Translations under genes and position numbers: made by a program
From: an uncultured beta proteobacterium
Lineage (GTDB): Bacteria > Pseudomonadota > Gammaproteobacteria > Burkholderiales > Burkholderiaceae_C
Assembly: GCA_903876715.1 (NCBI GenBank)
Contig: CAIRBF010000147.1
Location: 1-49,596, forward strand
Direction of reading: 5' to 3'
DNA length: 49,596 nucleotides
The notes under the pieces: model-generated
Databases searched by the model: none
The model's input: only the letters and a program-made list of their open reading frames with translations
What the model was told of the DNA's origin: nothing
In this document: piece by piece, positions 25,091-34,086 of the stretch
How the letters are laid out: every line of letters begins with the position of its first letter
How positions within the stretch are numbered: position 1 is the stretch's first letter

Positions 25091-26374
25091 CTAACGGCCG
25101 CGCAGCCAGGCCAGCGGCTTGGTCACGAGCTCAGGAAAGGCGATCAGCAGGAACATCACGCAGACCTGCGCGAGCAGGAAGGGCATGACACCCCGGATGA
25201 CCGCGCCCATGGGCACTCGCGCCACGCCAGAAACGACGTTGAGCACGATGCCCACCGGCGGCGTCAGCAGGCCGATGGCGTTGTTCATGATGAACAGGAC
25301 CCCGAAGTAGACCGGATCGATGCCGGCCTGCTTGACGATGGGCATGAGCACCGGCGTGAGGATCAGCACCGTCGGGGCGAAGTCCAGTGCCGTGCCTACC
25401 ACCAGCACCAACAGCATCATCAGCACGAGCAGCAGCTTCGGGTGCTCACGGAAGGGCTCGAGCAGCGAACCGAGCTCGCCCGGGATGTTGGCCTGCGTGA
25501 TGAGCCAGGCCGACACCAGCGCCGAGGCGACGAGGAACATCACGACCGCCGTCGTCTTGGCCGCGAGCAGGAAGACGCGGTAGAGCTGCGAGAACTTCAG
25601 CTCGCGGTAGACGAACAGACCGACCAGCATCGCGTACACCGCCGCCAGCACCGCCGCCTCGGTGGGTGTGACCACGCCGAAGCGGATGCCCGCGAGGATC
25701 ATCGCCGGCATGGCCAGGGCCCACAGACCGTCAACGATGGCCTTGCCGCGCTCGCCCCAGCTGGCGCGCGGGTAGACCTTGACGGGCTGGCGGCGCACGA
25801 CCCAGGCCCAGGCGACCACCAGCGACAGGCCCATCAGCAGCCCCGGGAAGATGCCTGCGAGGAAGAGCTGCGTGATCGAGACGTTGGCCGCGACGCCGAA
25901 GATGATGAAGCCGATGGACGGCGGGATCACCGGTGCGATGACACCGCCGGCGGCGATCAAGCCGGCCGAGCGCGGCACGTTGTAGCCGGCCTCACGCATC
26001 ATCGGGATCAGGATGGACGCCAGCGCGGCCGTGTCGGCAGCCGCCGAGCCCGACATCGAGGCCATGACGACCGCCGCGAAGATGGCCACATAGCCCAGGC
26101 CGCCATGCACGTGACCCACGAGCGTGACGGCCACGTTGACGATGCGCCGCGACAGGCCGCCGGCATTCATCAACTCCCCGGCGAGCAGGAAGAAGGGGAC
26201 GGCCAGGAGCTGGAAGTTGTCGGCGCCGATGATCAGGTTCTGGGCCACGATCTGGCTGTCGAACACGTTCAGATGCCACATCAACGCGAGCGCGCAGACG
26301 ATGAGCGAAAAGGCCACCGGCATGCCCAGGGCCATCGCTCCGATCAGCGAGAAGAGGAAGACCGCGACCGTCAT
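25091..26374 (-). CDS. dctM: TRAP transporter large permease (DctM)
   Basis: A 427-residue inner membrane protein with about 12 hydrophobic segments, the usual size for DctM. Recognisable stretches include PVAFSLIVCALALMWHL, FQLLAVPFFLLAGELMNAGG, SGSAAADTAALASILIPMM and GAVIAPVIPPS-type loops. It is the sodium-coupled translocation subunit. Its ATG overlaps the dctQ stop by 4 bp, and dctP follows, so the order is dctQ-dctM-dctP-enolase. Confidence 0.92.
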   Translation of the reverse strand: MTVAVFLFSLIGAMALGMPVAFSLIVCALALMWHLNVFDSQIVAQNLIIGADNFQLLAVPFFLLAGELMNAGGLSRRIVNVAVTLVGHVHGGLGYVAIFAAVVMASMSGSAAADTAALASILIPMMREAGYNVPRSAGLIAAGGVIAPVIPPSIGFIIFGVAANVSITQLFLAGIFPGLLMGLSLVVAWAWVVRRQPVKVYPRASWGERGKAIVDGLWALAMPAMILAGIRFGVVTPTEAAVLAAVYAMLVGLFVYRELKFSQLYRVFLLAAKTTAVVMFLVASALVSAWLITQANIPGELGSLLEPFREHPKLLLVLMMLLVLVVGTALDFAPTVLILTPVLMPIVKQAGIDPVYFGVLFIMNNAIGLLTPPVGIVLNVVSGVARVPMGAVIRGVMPFLLAQVCVMFLLIAFPELVTKPLAWLRGR

Positions 26375-26913
26375 TCGAGCCTGCCTTTCAGGCCGACGGC
26401 GTCGCCTTCGGCGTACTCACCCGCAAAGGTGTCGAGCTCGTGCTCGCGCAGCCGCCCGGACAGCGCGCGCGCCAGACGCAACGCGGTGATGGCGCCGATG
26501 CCCAGGCTGGTGAAGAAGCCCATGCCATAGACCCACAGCATCGAGATACCGGTGATGGGCGCGGTGTTCGAGGCGTTCAAGGGCGCCTGGCGCCAGGTGC
26601 CCCAGAAGAACACGGCGCAGCACAGGAGCACCAGCGCGTCGCTCATGATCATGCATGCGCGACGCCCCCCGGAGCCGAAGCGACGCACCAGCGTCTCCAC
26701 GCCCATGTGGGCGTGGTCGCGGGCCACGACGACCGCGCCGATGAAGGTCAGCCAGACGAAGCAATAGCGTGCCAGTTCCTCGGATACCGGGATGCCCGAG
26801 TCGAACAGGTAGCGCAGGACGACATTGCCGAAGACCATGACGACCATGGCGGCCAGGCAAGCCACGATCAGGAATTCGAGCAGGGTGAAGAAACGGTCGG
26901 TCAGGAGTTTCAC
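26371..26913 (-). CDS. dctQ: TRAP transporter small permease (DctQ)
   Basis: A 180-residue protein with four membrane segments (LLEFLIVACLAAMVVMVFG, CFVWLTFIGAVVVA, ALVLLCCAVFFWGTW, LWVYGMGFFTSLGIGAITAL), the topology of DctQ. The motif ELARYCFVWLTFIGA is conserved. The GTG at 26913 gives the usual length; the frame is open for 40 more codons upstream with no homology. No Shine-Dalgarno is evident. It is first in the dct operon and divergent from the helicase gene. Confidence 0.82.
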   Translation of the reverse strand: MKLLTDRFFTLLEFLIVACLAAMVVMVFGNVVLRYLFDSGIPVSEELARYCFVWLTFIGAVVVARDHAHMGVETLVRRFGSGGRRACMIMSDALVLLCCAVFFWGTWRQAPLNASNTAPITGISMLWVYGMGFFTSLGIGAITALRLARALSGRLREHELDTFAGEYAEGDAVGLKGRLE

Positions 26914-27068
26914 ATTGAGCAAGAATTTCGCCACGGGTGCCCGGCAGGCCCGACGAACCCCGGCCAACGTGCAGACCCGCGATTCTGGCGCCGGCTCCGT
27001 GGTCGGCAATCCCGGATAAACGCTTAGCCGCACCGACCCACCCGACTGCGACAGCCCACAATGGGGCC

Positions 27069-29471
27069 ATGGTCGAAGACGCGATCACCACGGCAGCCAC
27101 GGTCTCGGGGCGGTCATGGCCCCCTGTCGCGACCGACGCGACACCGCACGCCGGGTCGCCAGCGGGCCCACCCTGGACCGTCGCCGTGCGCGCGTTGTGC
27201 GAGTTCACCGCCCGCCGTGGCGACCTCGACCGGCGCTTCACGCCCACCGCCACCGCCCTCGAGGGGCTGCAGGGCCAAGGCCTGGTGCGGCTGCGGCGCG
27301 GGCCCGACTACGAGTCCGAGATCGCCCTCGAGGCCGACATCGGCCCGCTGCGCGTGCGCGGCCGCGCCGACGGCTGGGACCCGCGCCGACGCACGCTCGA
27401 GGAGGTCAAGACCATCCGCGGGCAACCGGACGAGATCCCGGCCAACCGGCGCCTGCTGCACTGGGCGCAGTTGCAGACCTACGGCGCGCTGTTCTGCCTG
27501 GCGCGCGGCCTGGAGGAGGTCGCGCTCGCACTCGTCTACTTCGACATCGACAGCCAGACCGAGACCGAGCTGCGCGAGGTTTGCGCTGCGGCCGACCTGC
27601 AGGCGCTGCTGGCCGGGCGCTGCGCCGCCTACGAGGCCTGGGCGGCGCAGGAGGCGGCCCACCGCGCCGCGCGCGACGCAGCGCTCGCAAGCCTGCCCTT
27701 CCCGCGCGACGGCTTCCGCGAGGGCCAGCGCCGCCTGGCGGAGTCCGTCTGGCGCGCGCTGGCGCAGGGCGGCTGCCTGCTCGCGCAGGCGCCCACCGGC
27801 AGCGGCAAGACCCTGGGCACGCTGTACCCGGTGCTGCGGGCGATGCCCGCACGCGGGCTCGACAAGATCGCCTACCTGACCTGCAAGAACACCGGCCGGC
27901 TGGGGGCGCTGGACGCACTCGAAGAGCTGCGCGCCGCGGCGCCAGGCGGGTCGTTGCGCGTGCTCGAGATCGTGGCCAAGGATGCCGGCTGCGAGCACCC
28001 GGACAAGGCCTGCCACGGCGATTCCTGCCCGCTGGCGCGCGGCTTCCACGACCGCCTGGCCGCCGCCCGCGCCGACGCCGTGGCACAGGGCTGGCTCGAC
28101 GCGGCGGCGCAGCGGCGCGTCGCGCGGCAGCATGGCGTGTGCCCCTACTACCTCGGGCAGGAGTTGTTGCGCTGGGCCGACGTCGTCGTCGGCGACGTGC
28201 ATCACGGCTTCGACCCGCACGGGCAGCTTCATGCGCTCACCGTGGCCTTGCAGTGGCGCATTGCGCTGCTCGTGGACGAAGCCCACAACCTCGTCGACCG
28301 GACGCGCCAGATGTACGGCGCCGAACTGCGCATGGCCGAGCTGGCAGCCGCGCGCGCGCTCGCCCCGCCCGCACTGCGCCCGGCCTTCGACGCGGCCCTC
28401 GCCGAGGGGCGCGCCTTCGCGGCCGTCCAGCCGGGCGGCGACGTCGTCGTCGACGCCCTGCCCGAGCCCTGGATGCTGACGCTTCAGGCGCTTTCCGGAC
28501 GGCTGGGCGAGCATTTCCTGCGCCTGCCACTGGCCACCGGAGCGCTGCTGGACTTCCACTACCGTCTGCGCGGCTTCGTCGAGCGCTTGGACACGCTCGG
28601 CGAGCACACGCTGGTGCAATGCCTGAGCGCACCCGACATCGACGAAGACGGCGCGCCCGGCGACGCCGCCGTCGTCGCGCTGCGCAATGTCGTGCCCGCG
28701 CCCTTCCTGCGCCCGCGCTGGGCTGCGCTGCAAGGCGTGGTGCTGTTCTCGGCCACGCTGGGCACGCACGACTACCAGCGCGACCTGCTCGGCCTGCCCG
28801 AGCAGACGACCTGGCTGGACCTGCCACCGGTGTTCCCGCCCGAGCACCTGCAGGTACGCGTCGCGCACCGCCTGTCCACGCGCTGGAGCGACCGTCGGCG
28901 CACGCTCTCGGCCCTGGCACACCTCGTCGCGGGCCAGTTCGACAGCCACCCGGGCAACTACCTCGCCTTCTTCGGCGGGCACGAGTACCTGCGACAGGCG
29001 GCCGATGCCCTGGCAGCCGCGCGGCCGGACATCGCGCAGTGGCGTCAGGAGCCGGCCATGGACGCATCCGCGCGCGAGGCCTACCTGGCGCGCTTCGTCG
29101 CCGGCGGGCGCGGTATCGGCTTTGCCGTGCTCGGGGGCGTCTTCGCCGAAGGCATCGACCTGCCGGGCACGCGTCTGGTGGGCGCCTTCGTCGCCACGCT
29201 GGGCCTGCCGCCGCCCTCGCCGCTGCAGGCACAGATGCAAGCGCGCCTGGAACGCATGTTCGGCGCCGGCGCCGGCTATGCGGATCTCGTGCCGGCGATG
29301 CAGAAGGTGGTACAGGCCGCCGGCCGGGTGCTGCGCACACCGCAGGACCGCGGCTGGCTCTGGCTGCTCGACCAGCGCTACCTCGACCCCGGAATCACAC
29401 GCCTGCTGCCGCCCTGGTGGGGGCTGGGCCGGTTCAGGTCGGGCGCGGCAAGGCCGGCAACGGGCCCTTGA
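27069..29471 (+). CDS. fusion of PD-(D/E)XK nuclease and DinG/XPD-type iron-sulfur helicase
   Basis: An 800-residue protein. Residues 35-190 form a PD-(D/E)XK nuclease-like domain: a leading acidic residue near E84, D101 (GRADGW) and E112-x-K114 (EEVKTIRG). Residues 210-790 form a superfamily 2 XPD/DinG helicase with Walker A APTGSGKT (241-248), four Cys suited to a 4Fe-4S cluster (C308, C315, C320, C358), the DEAH box (403-406) and motif VI-like VVQAAGRVLRT. It probably unwinds 5'-3' and cleaves or processes DNA in repair. It is divergent from dctQ. Its 3' end overlaps the next convergent gene by 38 bp. Confidence 0.82.
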   Translation: MVEDAITTAATVSGRSWPPVATDATPHAGSPAGPPWTVAVRALCEFTARRGDLDRRFTPTATALEGLQGQGLVRLRRGPDYESEIALEADIGPLRVRGRADGWDPRRRTLEEVKTIRGQPDEIPANRRLLHWAQLQTYGALFCLARGLEEVALALVYFDIDSQTETELREVCAAADLQALLAGRCAAYEAWAAQEAAHRAARDAALASLPFPRDGFREGQRRLAESVWRALAQGGCLLAQAPTGSGKTLGTLYPVLRAMPARGLDKIAYLTCKNTGRLGALDALEELRAAAPGGSLRVLEIVAKDAGCEHPDKACHGDSCPLARGFHDRLAAARADAVAQGWLDAAAQRRVARQHGVCPYYLGQELLRWADVVVGDVHHGFDPHGQLHALTVALQWRIALLVDEAHNLVDRTRQMYGAELRMAELAAARALAPPALRPAFDAALAEGRAFAAVQPGGDVVVDALPEPWMLTLQALSGRLGEHFLRLPLATGALLDFHYRLRGFVERLDTLGEHTLVQCLSAPDIDEDGAPGDAAVVALRNVVPAPFLRPRWAALQGVVLFSATLGTHDYQRDLLGLPEQTTWLDLPPVFPPEHLQVRVAHRLSTRWSDRRRTLSALAHLVAGQFDSHPGNYLAFFGGHEYLRQAADALAAARPDIAQWRQEPAMDASAREAYLARFVAGGRGIGFAVLGGVFAEGIDLPGTRLVGAFVATLGLPPPSPLQAQMQARLERMFGAGAGYADLVPAMQKVVQAAGRVLRTPQDRGWLWLLDQRYLDPGITRLLPPWWGLGRFRSGAARPATGP

Positions 29472-30018
29472 AGGCCTGCGCAAGCTCGAAGCCACCCCAG
29501 ATCGCGATGCGGTGCTGCGCGGCGTAGGGTCGGGCGTTCTCGCTCAGCTCACCCAGGCCGATGTAGAGGGCGTCGGCGATGTCGCCCGCCTCGCGCGCAG
29601 CCTGCAGCGCGCGCAGCGCTTCGGCGCCGGTGCGCGCCGACTTCCAGCGCCGCGCGCTCACGGCCATGCGCCGGCCGCGACGCTCGAGCTCGAAATCCAT
29701 GCCGTTGCGCCCGTCGAGCCGCCTGACCTCGTAGCCGTCGCGCCGGAAGACGTCCTCCAGGCGCTGCGAGAACGCCGGCCAGGCCAAGCGCGTGGCCTCT
29801 TCGCGCACGCGCTCGACTTCGTCGGCGCTGGGCTGGCGCCACTGGCGCAGCGCCGCCACCACGCCGATCACGGCAAAGGGCGAGGCCGAGAGCGCGCCCA
29901 CGATCTTGTAGCCCTCGGGCAGCAGCGCAGCAGCCGCCAGCGCCAGGACCGCCGCGATCGCGAAGCTGACCCAGGCGGACGAGCGCAGCAGGATCGCGAA
30001 CAGGGAGTTCTCGGCCAT
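29434..30018 (-). CDS. membrane-anchored restriction-endonuclease-like protein
   Basis: A 194-residue protein. Two membrane segments span about 8-32 (AWVSFAIAAVLALAAAALL) and 38-55 (IVGALSASPFAVIGVVAAL). The C-terminal 120 residues resemble the Mrr_cat endonuclease fold: FSQRLEDVFRRDGYEVRRLDG then NGMDFELERRGRRMAVSARRW. The Asp of the active site is present (D in GMDFEL) but the usual Q-x-K is S-A-R, so catalysis is doubtful. Small membrane proteins with such domains are common and of unknown role. It is convergent with, and overlaps by 38 bp, the nuclease-helicase gene. The 302 bp between it and the phasin gene hold only the terminator at 30269. Confidence 0.62.
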   Translation of the reverse strand: MAENSLFAILLRSSAWVSFAIAAVLALAAAALLPEGYKIVGALSASPFAVIGVVAALRQWRQPSADEVERVREEATRLAWPAFSQRLEDVFRRDGYEVRRLDGRNGMDFELERRGRRMAVSARRWKSARTGAEALRALQAAREAGDIADALYIGLGELSENARPYAAQHRIAIWGGFELAQAFKGPLPALPRPT

Positions 30019-30268
30019 GCGCAGCTTCAAGGGGTGCCTCCTGATCAAGGAAACGATGGGGACAGGCCACGGGCCCGGCAGGGTCGCGCAGTCTAGGCGA
30101 GCGCGGCTTCCCCCGCACCTGCTCAGGGCTCGCGGCGCTCGGGCGCCTGCGAGCGCAGCGCAGTGGCGCCAGATCCCCCTCGGCAAGCCGGGACACTCGG
30201 CGCAGCCCTTGGACCGACCGTCGCGTCGTACAGCGCCCCAGCGTTCTCCTCGGTCCAGCCGGAAACGA

Positions 30269-30294
30269 CTCGGGCCCGGCAAGCCGGGCCCGAG
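30269..30294 (-). terminator. phasin transcript terminator
   Basis: CTCGGGCCCGGC (30269-30280) and GCCGGGCCCGAG (30283-30294) form a perfect 12-bp stem with a 2-nt centre, 27 bp past the phasin stop on the minus strand. The T-rich tail is weak (TCGTTTCC). I see nothing else between 30019 and 30268. Confidence 0.6.
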
Positions 30295-30320
30295 AGCGCT
30301 GCCCCAAAGGGCTGCGGCGT

Positions 30321-30887
30321 TCAGGCGGCGCGACGGGCGCGGGCCTTGGGCTGCTGCGCAGCGGCGACCTTGACCACGCTGCCGGCCACGGCCTGGAAGT
30401 TGGCGTCGGCCACATCGGCCGCCTGCTTGGCGACCTTCTGCGCGCTCTCGATGGCATTGTTCGCGGCGGCCATGGCCGACTTCACGAAGCCCACGGCGGT
30501 CTCGGAGCCGGCCGGAGCGTTCTTGACCATCGAATCCACGGCCGAGGTGAAGGACTTCTGCAGGTCGGCGAACTGGGTCTCGGCCACGCGCACGAACTCT
30601 TCGTTCGTCGTCGTGGCGATCTCGTAGACATTGCGGCTGTAGGCCACGGCCTTCTCGGCAGCCGGCTGCATCAGCGCCTGCTGCAGGGCCATCAGTTCCT
30701 GCGCGTCCTTGACCCCGAGGGCAGCGCGCGTGGTGTCGGCGGCTTCGGTCATCACGAGCTTGGCGGCCTGCAGATTCAGCTCCACGAGCTTCTCGACGCC
30801 TTCGAAAGCCTTGTGGGTCAGGCCGAACAGCGTTTCGACGTTCGCCTTCTGGGCGGCCATGACTTGCTCAGGGGTCAGGTAGGACAT
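30321..30887 (-). CDS. phaP: phasin (PHA granule-associated protein)
   Basis: A 188-residue alpha-helical phasin of the betaproteobacterial type: [72 protein letters not shown] and an Ala/Lys-rich C-terminus. It coats polyhydroxybutyrate granules and controls their size and number. GGAG lies about ten bases before the ATG. The promoter region carries two TGC/GCA-rich inverted repeats (30935-30949 and 30989-31011) expected for a PhaR-regulated gene. No PHA synthase or phaR gene is in the window. Confidence 0.92.
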   Translation of the reverse strand: MSYLTPEQVMAAQKANVETLFGLTHKAFEGVEKLVELNLQAAKLVMTEAADTTRAALGVKDAQELMALQQALMQPAAEKAVAYSRNVYEIATTTNEEFVRVAETQFADLQKSFTSAVDSMVKNAPAGSETAVGFVKSAMAAANNAIESAQKVAKQAADVADANFQAVAGSVVKVAAAQQPKARARRAA

Positions 30888-30934
30888 GGTGAACTCCGGG
30901 GTGGTGAGGGTTGATTCGCGTTGCGCCGCACTAA

Positions 30935-30949
30935 TGCTGCACTGCAACA
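30935..30949 (-). promoter_or_regulatory. TGC/GCA box at the phasin transcription start
   Basis: On the plus strand it reads TGCTGCACTGCAACA, 7-21 bp downstream of the -10, so it covers the predicted start. The same 15 bases are present at 20775-20789. A repressor bound here would block transcription; PhaR is the known phasin repressor in PHA producers. Confidence 0.6.
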
Positions 30950-30956
30950 TGGATGA

Positions 30957-30984
30957 AGTATAGGGTTTCCACTGGGGAATGCAA
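30957..30984 (-). promoter_or_regulatory. phasin promoter
   Basis: On the minus strand: TTGCAT (30984-30979), a 16-bp spacer and TATACT (30962-30957), close to sigma-70 consensus. The start should be near 30950, giving a leader of about 62 nt. Confidence 0.6.
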
Positions 30985-30988
30985 GTCC

Positions 30989-31011
30989 AATTTGCTGCGC
31001 CGCAGCAAATT
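30989..31011. promoter_or_regulatory. 23-bp perfect palindrome upstream of the phasin promoter
   Basis: Arms AATTTGCTGCG (30989-30999) and CGCAGCAAATT (31001-31011) around a single C. It ends four bases above the -35 of the phasin promoter. The core TTGCTGC...GCAGCAA resembles the 15-bp box, so both are probably bound by the same regulator. Confidence 0.65.
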
Positions 31012-31071
31012 TTTTGGCGCTTGCGCTCAACACGCGCCAGCGGCCACACGGCCACACGGCCACCACCGCCC

Positions 31072-32172
31072 TCAACGCTTGACCGCCGCCAGGTCCGGCG
31101 CGAGTTCCACCTGCCTGGGCGCACCCAGCGTGTTCTGGTTCATCTGCATGATCCGGGCGTGGATGCCTTCCTTGTCGCGCTCGGCAGCGTAGCAGTCACC
31201 GCGCATCCCCGGCGCGGCGCCTGCCAGCGCGTCCAGTTCGGCACGCTCTGCCGCGTCCAGGCGCAGGCGAAAGACAGCCAGCGTCTGTGCGAGATGACTG
31301 GCGTCGCGGGCGCCCACGAGCGCCTGCGCGACCTGGGGCTTGTCCAGCACCCAGCGCAGGCAGACGGTGGAGATGTCACTGCCGTGCCGGCGCGCGATGC
31401 CGTCGGCAGCGCGCAGCAGTGCCTGCAGCGCGTCCCAGCCGCCGAACTCCTCGATCACCAGGCGGTACTTGACGAGGGAGCGGTTCGCATAAGGTTGCGG
31501 CGGGTCGGGCTGGCCGAGCCAGCGCGTGGACAGGAAGCCCCCGGCCAGCGTGCCGTAGCACAGCAGGTGGATGCCGTGCTCTCGGCAGAACTCGACCATG
31601 CCTCGCTCGGGCCGCAGGTCCAGCGGCGAGTACTGCAGCTGGTTCGACAACAGGCGTACACCCGCGCCGACGATCTCGCGCAGGCGCACGACGTCGAAGT
31701 TCGTCGTCCCGATGTGGGCCACCTTGCCGGCGCGCTGCAGTTCCTGCAGCCACAGCAGGGCCTGGACGCAGCCCGGGACTTCGTAATCCCACCAGTGGAA
31801 CTGCACCAGGTCCAGGCGCTCGACGCCGAGACGGCGCAGCGAGATGTCCACCGTGGCCTCGATGTCACGCCGTGTCAGGCGCGGCAGGAGCTCCAGGTCG
31901 GGGCAGAGCTTGGTCGAGACGCGCAGCGAGCGCGCGAGCGCCGGGTGGCGACGCCGGAACTCGCCGATCGTCTCCTCGACACCAACATAGTGGTCGGCAC
32001 AGTCGAAAGCGTTGATGCCGGCCTCGGCGAAGCGCCGCATGTCGTCGACGGCCTCATCGACGCTGCGCGGCGCGCCGTGACGCGCAGCGAGCTGCCAGTT
32101 GCCCTTGGACACGCGCGAGACGGTGTAGTCCGGCGCGAGAGTGATGGTTTCGATGGGGTGTGGGACGTCCAT
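31072..32172 (-). CDS. aldo/keto reductase
   Basis: A 366-residue NADPH-dependent oxidoreductase with the catalytic tetrad D57 (NAFDCAD), Y62 (HYVG), K88 (VSTKLC) and H126 (VQFHWWDY). The barrel end [15 protein letters not shown] is the usual cofactor region. It is longer than the typical 320 residues, with a C-terminal extension of about 30. Some relatives act on sugars or 4-hydroxy-aldehydes; the substrate cannot be inferred. It lies 69 bp downstream of the MFS exporter on the same strand and may share its transcript. Confidence 0.83.
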   Translation of the reverse strand: MDVPHPIETITLAPDYTVSRVSKGNWQLAARHGAPRSVDEAVDDMRRFAEAGINAFDCADHYVGVEETIGEFRRRHPALARSLRVSTKLCPDLELLPRLTRRDIEATVDISLRRLGVERLDLVQFHWWDYEVPGCVQALLWLQELQRAGKVAHIGTTNFDVVRLREIVGAGVRLLSNQLQYSPLDLRPERGMVEFCREHGIHLLCYGTLAGGFLSTRWLGQPDPPQPYANRSLVKYRLVIEEFGGWDALQALLRAADGIARRHGSDISTVCLRWVLDKPQVAQALVGARDASHLAQTLAVFRLRLDAAERAELDALAGAAPGMRGDCYAAERDKEGIHARIMQMNQNTLGAPRQVELAPDLAAVKR

Positions 32173-32240
32173 GGATGGGGTGCTGTCGCCGCAAAGAACC
32201 CGATCATCGCAGCGCCGGCTCGTTGCCCCGCTCTGGGGGC

Positions 32241-33872
32241 TCAGCGCTCGGCGATGTAATGCGCCACCGTGATCTCCACTCCCGCCGGCACGTAGGCGCG
32301 CACGCGCGCTTCGGCAGCCTCGTCGGTCAGGGTGGCGCGCGCGCGCTGGTGCAGGTAATCGGCCCAGGAGGCGACGATGAAGCGCTCGACGAAGCGCGTC
32401 GGGTCCGACAGATCCCGGTAGACACGCCAGAAGGTCGCACCATCGCGCTGGCGCGGCGCGCGCAGCTTCTCGATCTCGTCCAGGAAGTCCTGCGCATCCT
32501 CCTCGCGGATGCGATAGCCGATCTCCACCGCCACCGGTCCTTCCTCCAGGCCCGGCTCGTAGGCAACGAAGAGGTCGTCGCGCGGCACCGCGAGCGTCAC
32601 ATCGGTATAGGCCCCCATGCGCAGCGGGAAGCGGCGGGCCAGAAGCGGACCGACCAGCATCAGCAGCGCAGCCAGGGTCAGCGCGGCGCCCAGGCCGGCG
32701 AGGTCGGCAAATGCCCCCCACAGCGCCGAGCCGAAGGCAAAGGCGCCCAGCGAGGCCAGCGTGTGCATCGCCAGCGCGCGCGAGCGCACCCACAGCGGGA
32801 CACTCGTCTGGGTCGCGGTGCCGAAGGTGGACGTCGCGGCCATCCACGCGCCGCCGCCCAGCAGCAGCCACAGGTAGACCGGCGCGGCCCAGGGCGACCA
32901 GGCGCAGACCAACATGGCCAGGGCAAAAACGATGCAACCCGCGGCCACGATGCGCTCCAGGCCGTGCCGCTGGCGCAGCCGCCCGATGAGGAAGCCGGCC
33001 ACCACCGCGCCACCGCCCATGCATCCCATCAGCAAACCGAAGCCAGCGGCACCCAGGCCCAGCTGCCGCTGCGCCACGACGGGAAGCAGCGCCCACAAGG
33101 CGGAACCCGCGCCGGTGTAGGCCATCACCCGCACAAATTGGGCGAACACCGCCTGCGAATGCCAGGCAAAGCGCAGGCCGCTGAGCATGCCGCCCCACAG
33201 ACGCTCGGCCGGCAGCCGCGACGGCGGGTGCGGCGGCGGCGGCCAGTGCGTCATCGTCCAGGCCAGCGCCATGGCGGCCAGGCAGCCCGCGGCGAAGTTC
33301 CAGCTCGCGCCCCCGAGCGCGAACACCACCCCGGCCAGCGCCGGGCCGAGGGCGCGCGCGATGTTGTACGAGATGCTGATCACCGAGACCGCCTGCGGGA
33401 GGTCTTCGCGCGGCACGGCGTCGGCCACGGCGGAGTTCCAGGACGGCGACATCAAGGCATTGCAGCAGCCGCAGATGAAGACCGAAGCCAGCAGCACGGC
33501 CGGGCCCGCCCAGCCCCCGACCACCAGCGCGGTCAGCAGCGCCGCGGCCGCTGCGTTCACGATCATGGTTCGGAAGATCAGCCGCCCCCGGTCGGTGATG
33601 TCGCCCAACACGCCGGCAGGCAGAGCCAGCAGGAACATCGGCAGGAAGACCGCCGTCTGCACCAGGGCCGCCAGGAAAGACGAGCCGGTGAGCTCGACCA
33701 TCAGCCAGGAGGCTGCGGTCGTCTGCATCGCCGAGCCGATGAAGTAGACCGTGCTGCCGCCCATCAGGCCGCGGAAGGCCGGGCGCCGCAACATGGCCAG
33801 CACCGATGGGGAGGCCACAAGCGGCCGGGGCGCAGGCGCCGACCGCGGCGGGAGAGGATCGTCAGGCGTCAT
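32241..33872 (-). CDS. MFS exporter of the EntS/MFS_3 group with C-terminal ABM-like domain
   Basis: A 543-residue protein. Residues 25-415 hold about 11-12 membrane segments, with GDITDRGRLIFRTM (motif A-like) and NIARALGPALAGVVF. This is the enterobactin-exporter-like MFS_3 family. Residues about 430-543 are soluble and resemble an ABM or dimeric alpha-beta barrel domain (VAVEIGYRIREEDAQDFLDEI, ATFWRVYRDLSDPTRFVERF). This MFS-ABM fusion is a known arrangement. The ATG at 33872 is preferred to the TTG one codon before. It is divergent from the SDR gene. Confidence 0.8.
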   Translation of the reverse strand: MTPDDPLPPRSAPAPRPLVASPSVLAMLRRPAFRGLMGGSTVYFIGSAMQTTAASWLMVELTGSSFLAALVQTAVFLPMFLLALPAGVLGDITDRGRLIFRTMIVNAAAAALLTALVVGGWAGPAVLLASVFICGCCNALMSPSWNSAVADAVPREDLPQAVSVISISYNIARALGPALAGVVFALGGASWNFAAGCLAAMALAWTMTHWPPPPHPPSRLPAERLWGGMLSGLRFAWHSQAVFAQFVRVMAYTGAGSALWALLPVVAQRQLGLGAAGFGLLMGCMGGGAVVAGFLIGRLRQRHGLERIVAAGCIVFALAMLVCAWSPWAAPVYLWLLLGGGAWMAATSTFGTATQTSVPLWVRSRALAMHTLASLGAFAFGSALWGAFADLAGLGAALTLAALLMLVGPLLARRFPLRMGAYTDVTLAVPRDDLFVAYEPGLEEGPVAVEIGYRIREEDAQDFLDEIEKLRAPRQRDGATFWRVYRDLSDPTRFVERFIVASWADYLHQRARATLTDEAAEARVRAYVPAGVEITVAHYIAER

Positions 33873-34086
33873 CAAGGGGGGCGCAAAGCCGGGATGTCGC
33901 TGCGGGAGCGATCAGGCAGGACACGCCCGCGCAACACGCGATTCTGCTCTCCGATCCCGCAAATCGAGCGCCAGTCCCCATGGCCGGCCTGGAAAATGCT
34001 GACTGGACCAGCCGTGCCGAGTCTGCAGCCGCAGCGACTGCAGGCGACGGACGCTGAACAGCCATGCCCCTTGGAGCAGCCCGCCC

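Noticed and set aside
24368..26530. A 720-codon plus-strand open frame antisense to the TRAP transporter genes
   Set aside because: Its Arg/His/Asp-rich sequence is the reverse of hydrophobic DctM codons; there is no ribosome site or homology.
32160..34086. The long plus-strand open frame running into the SDR C-terminal half
   Set aside because: Only its last part (from about 34678) is real protein, the frameshifted end of the SDR. The rest is antisense to the MFS exporter.
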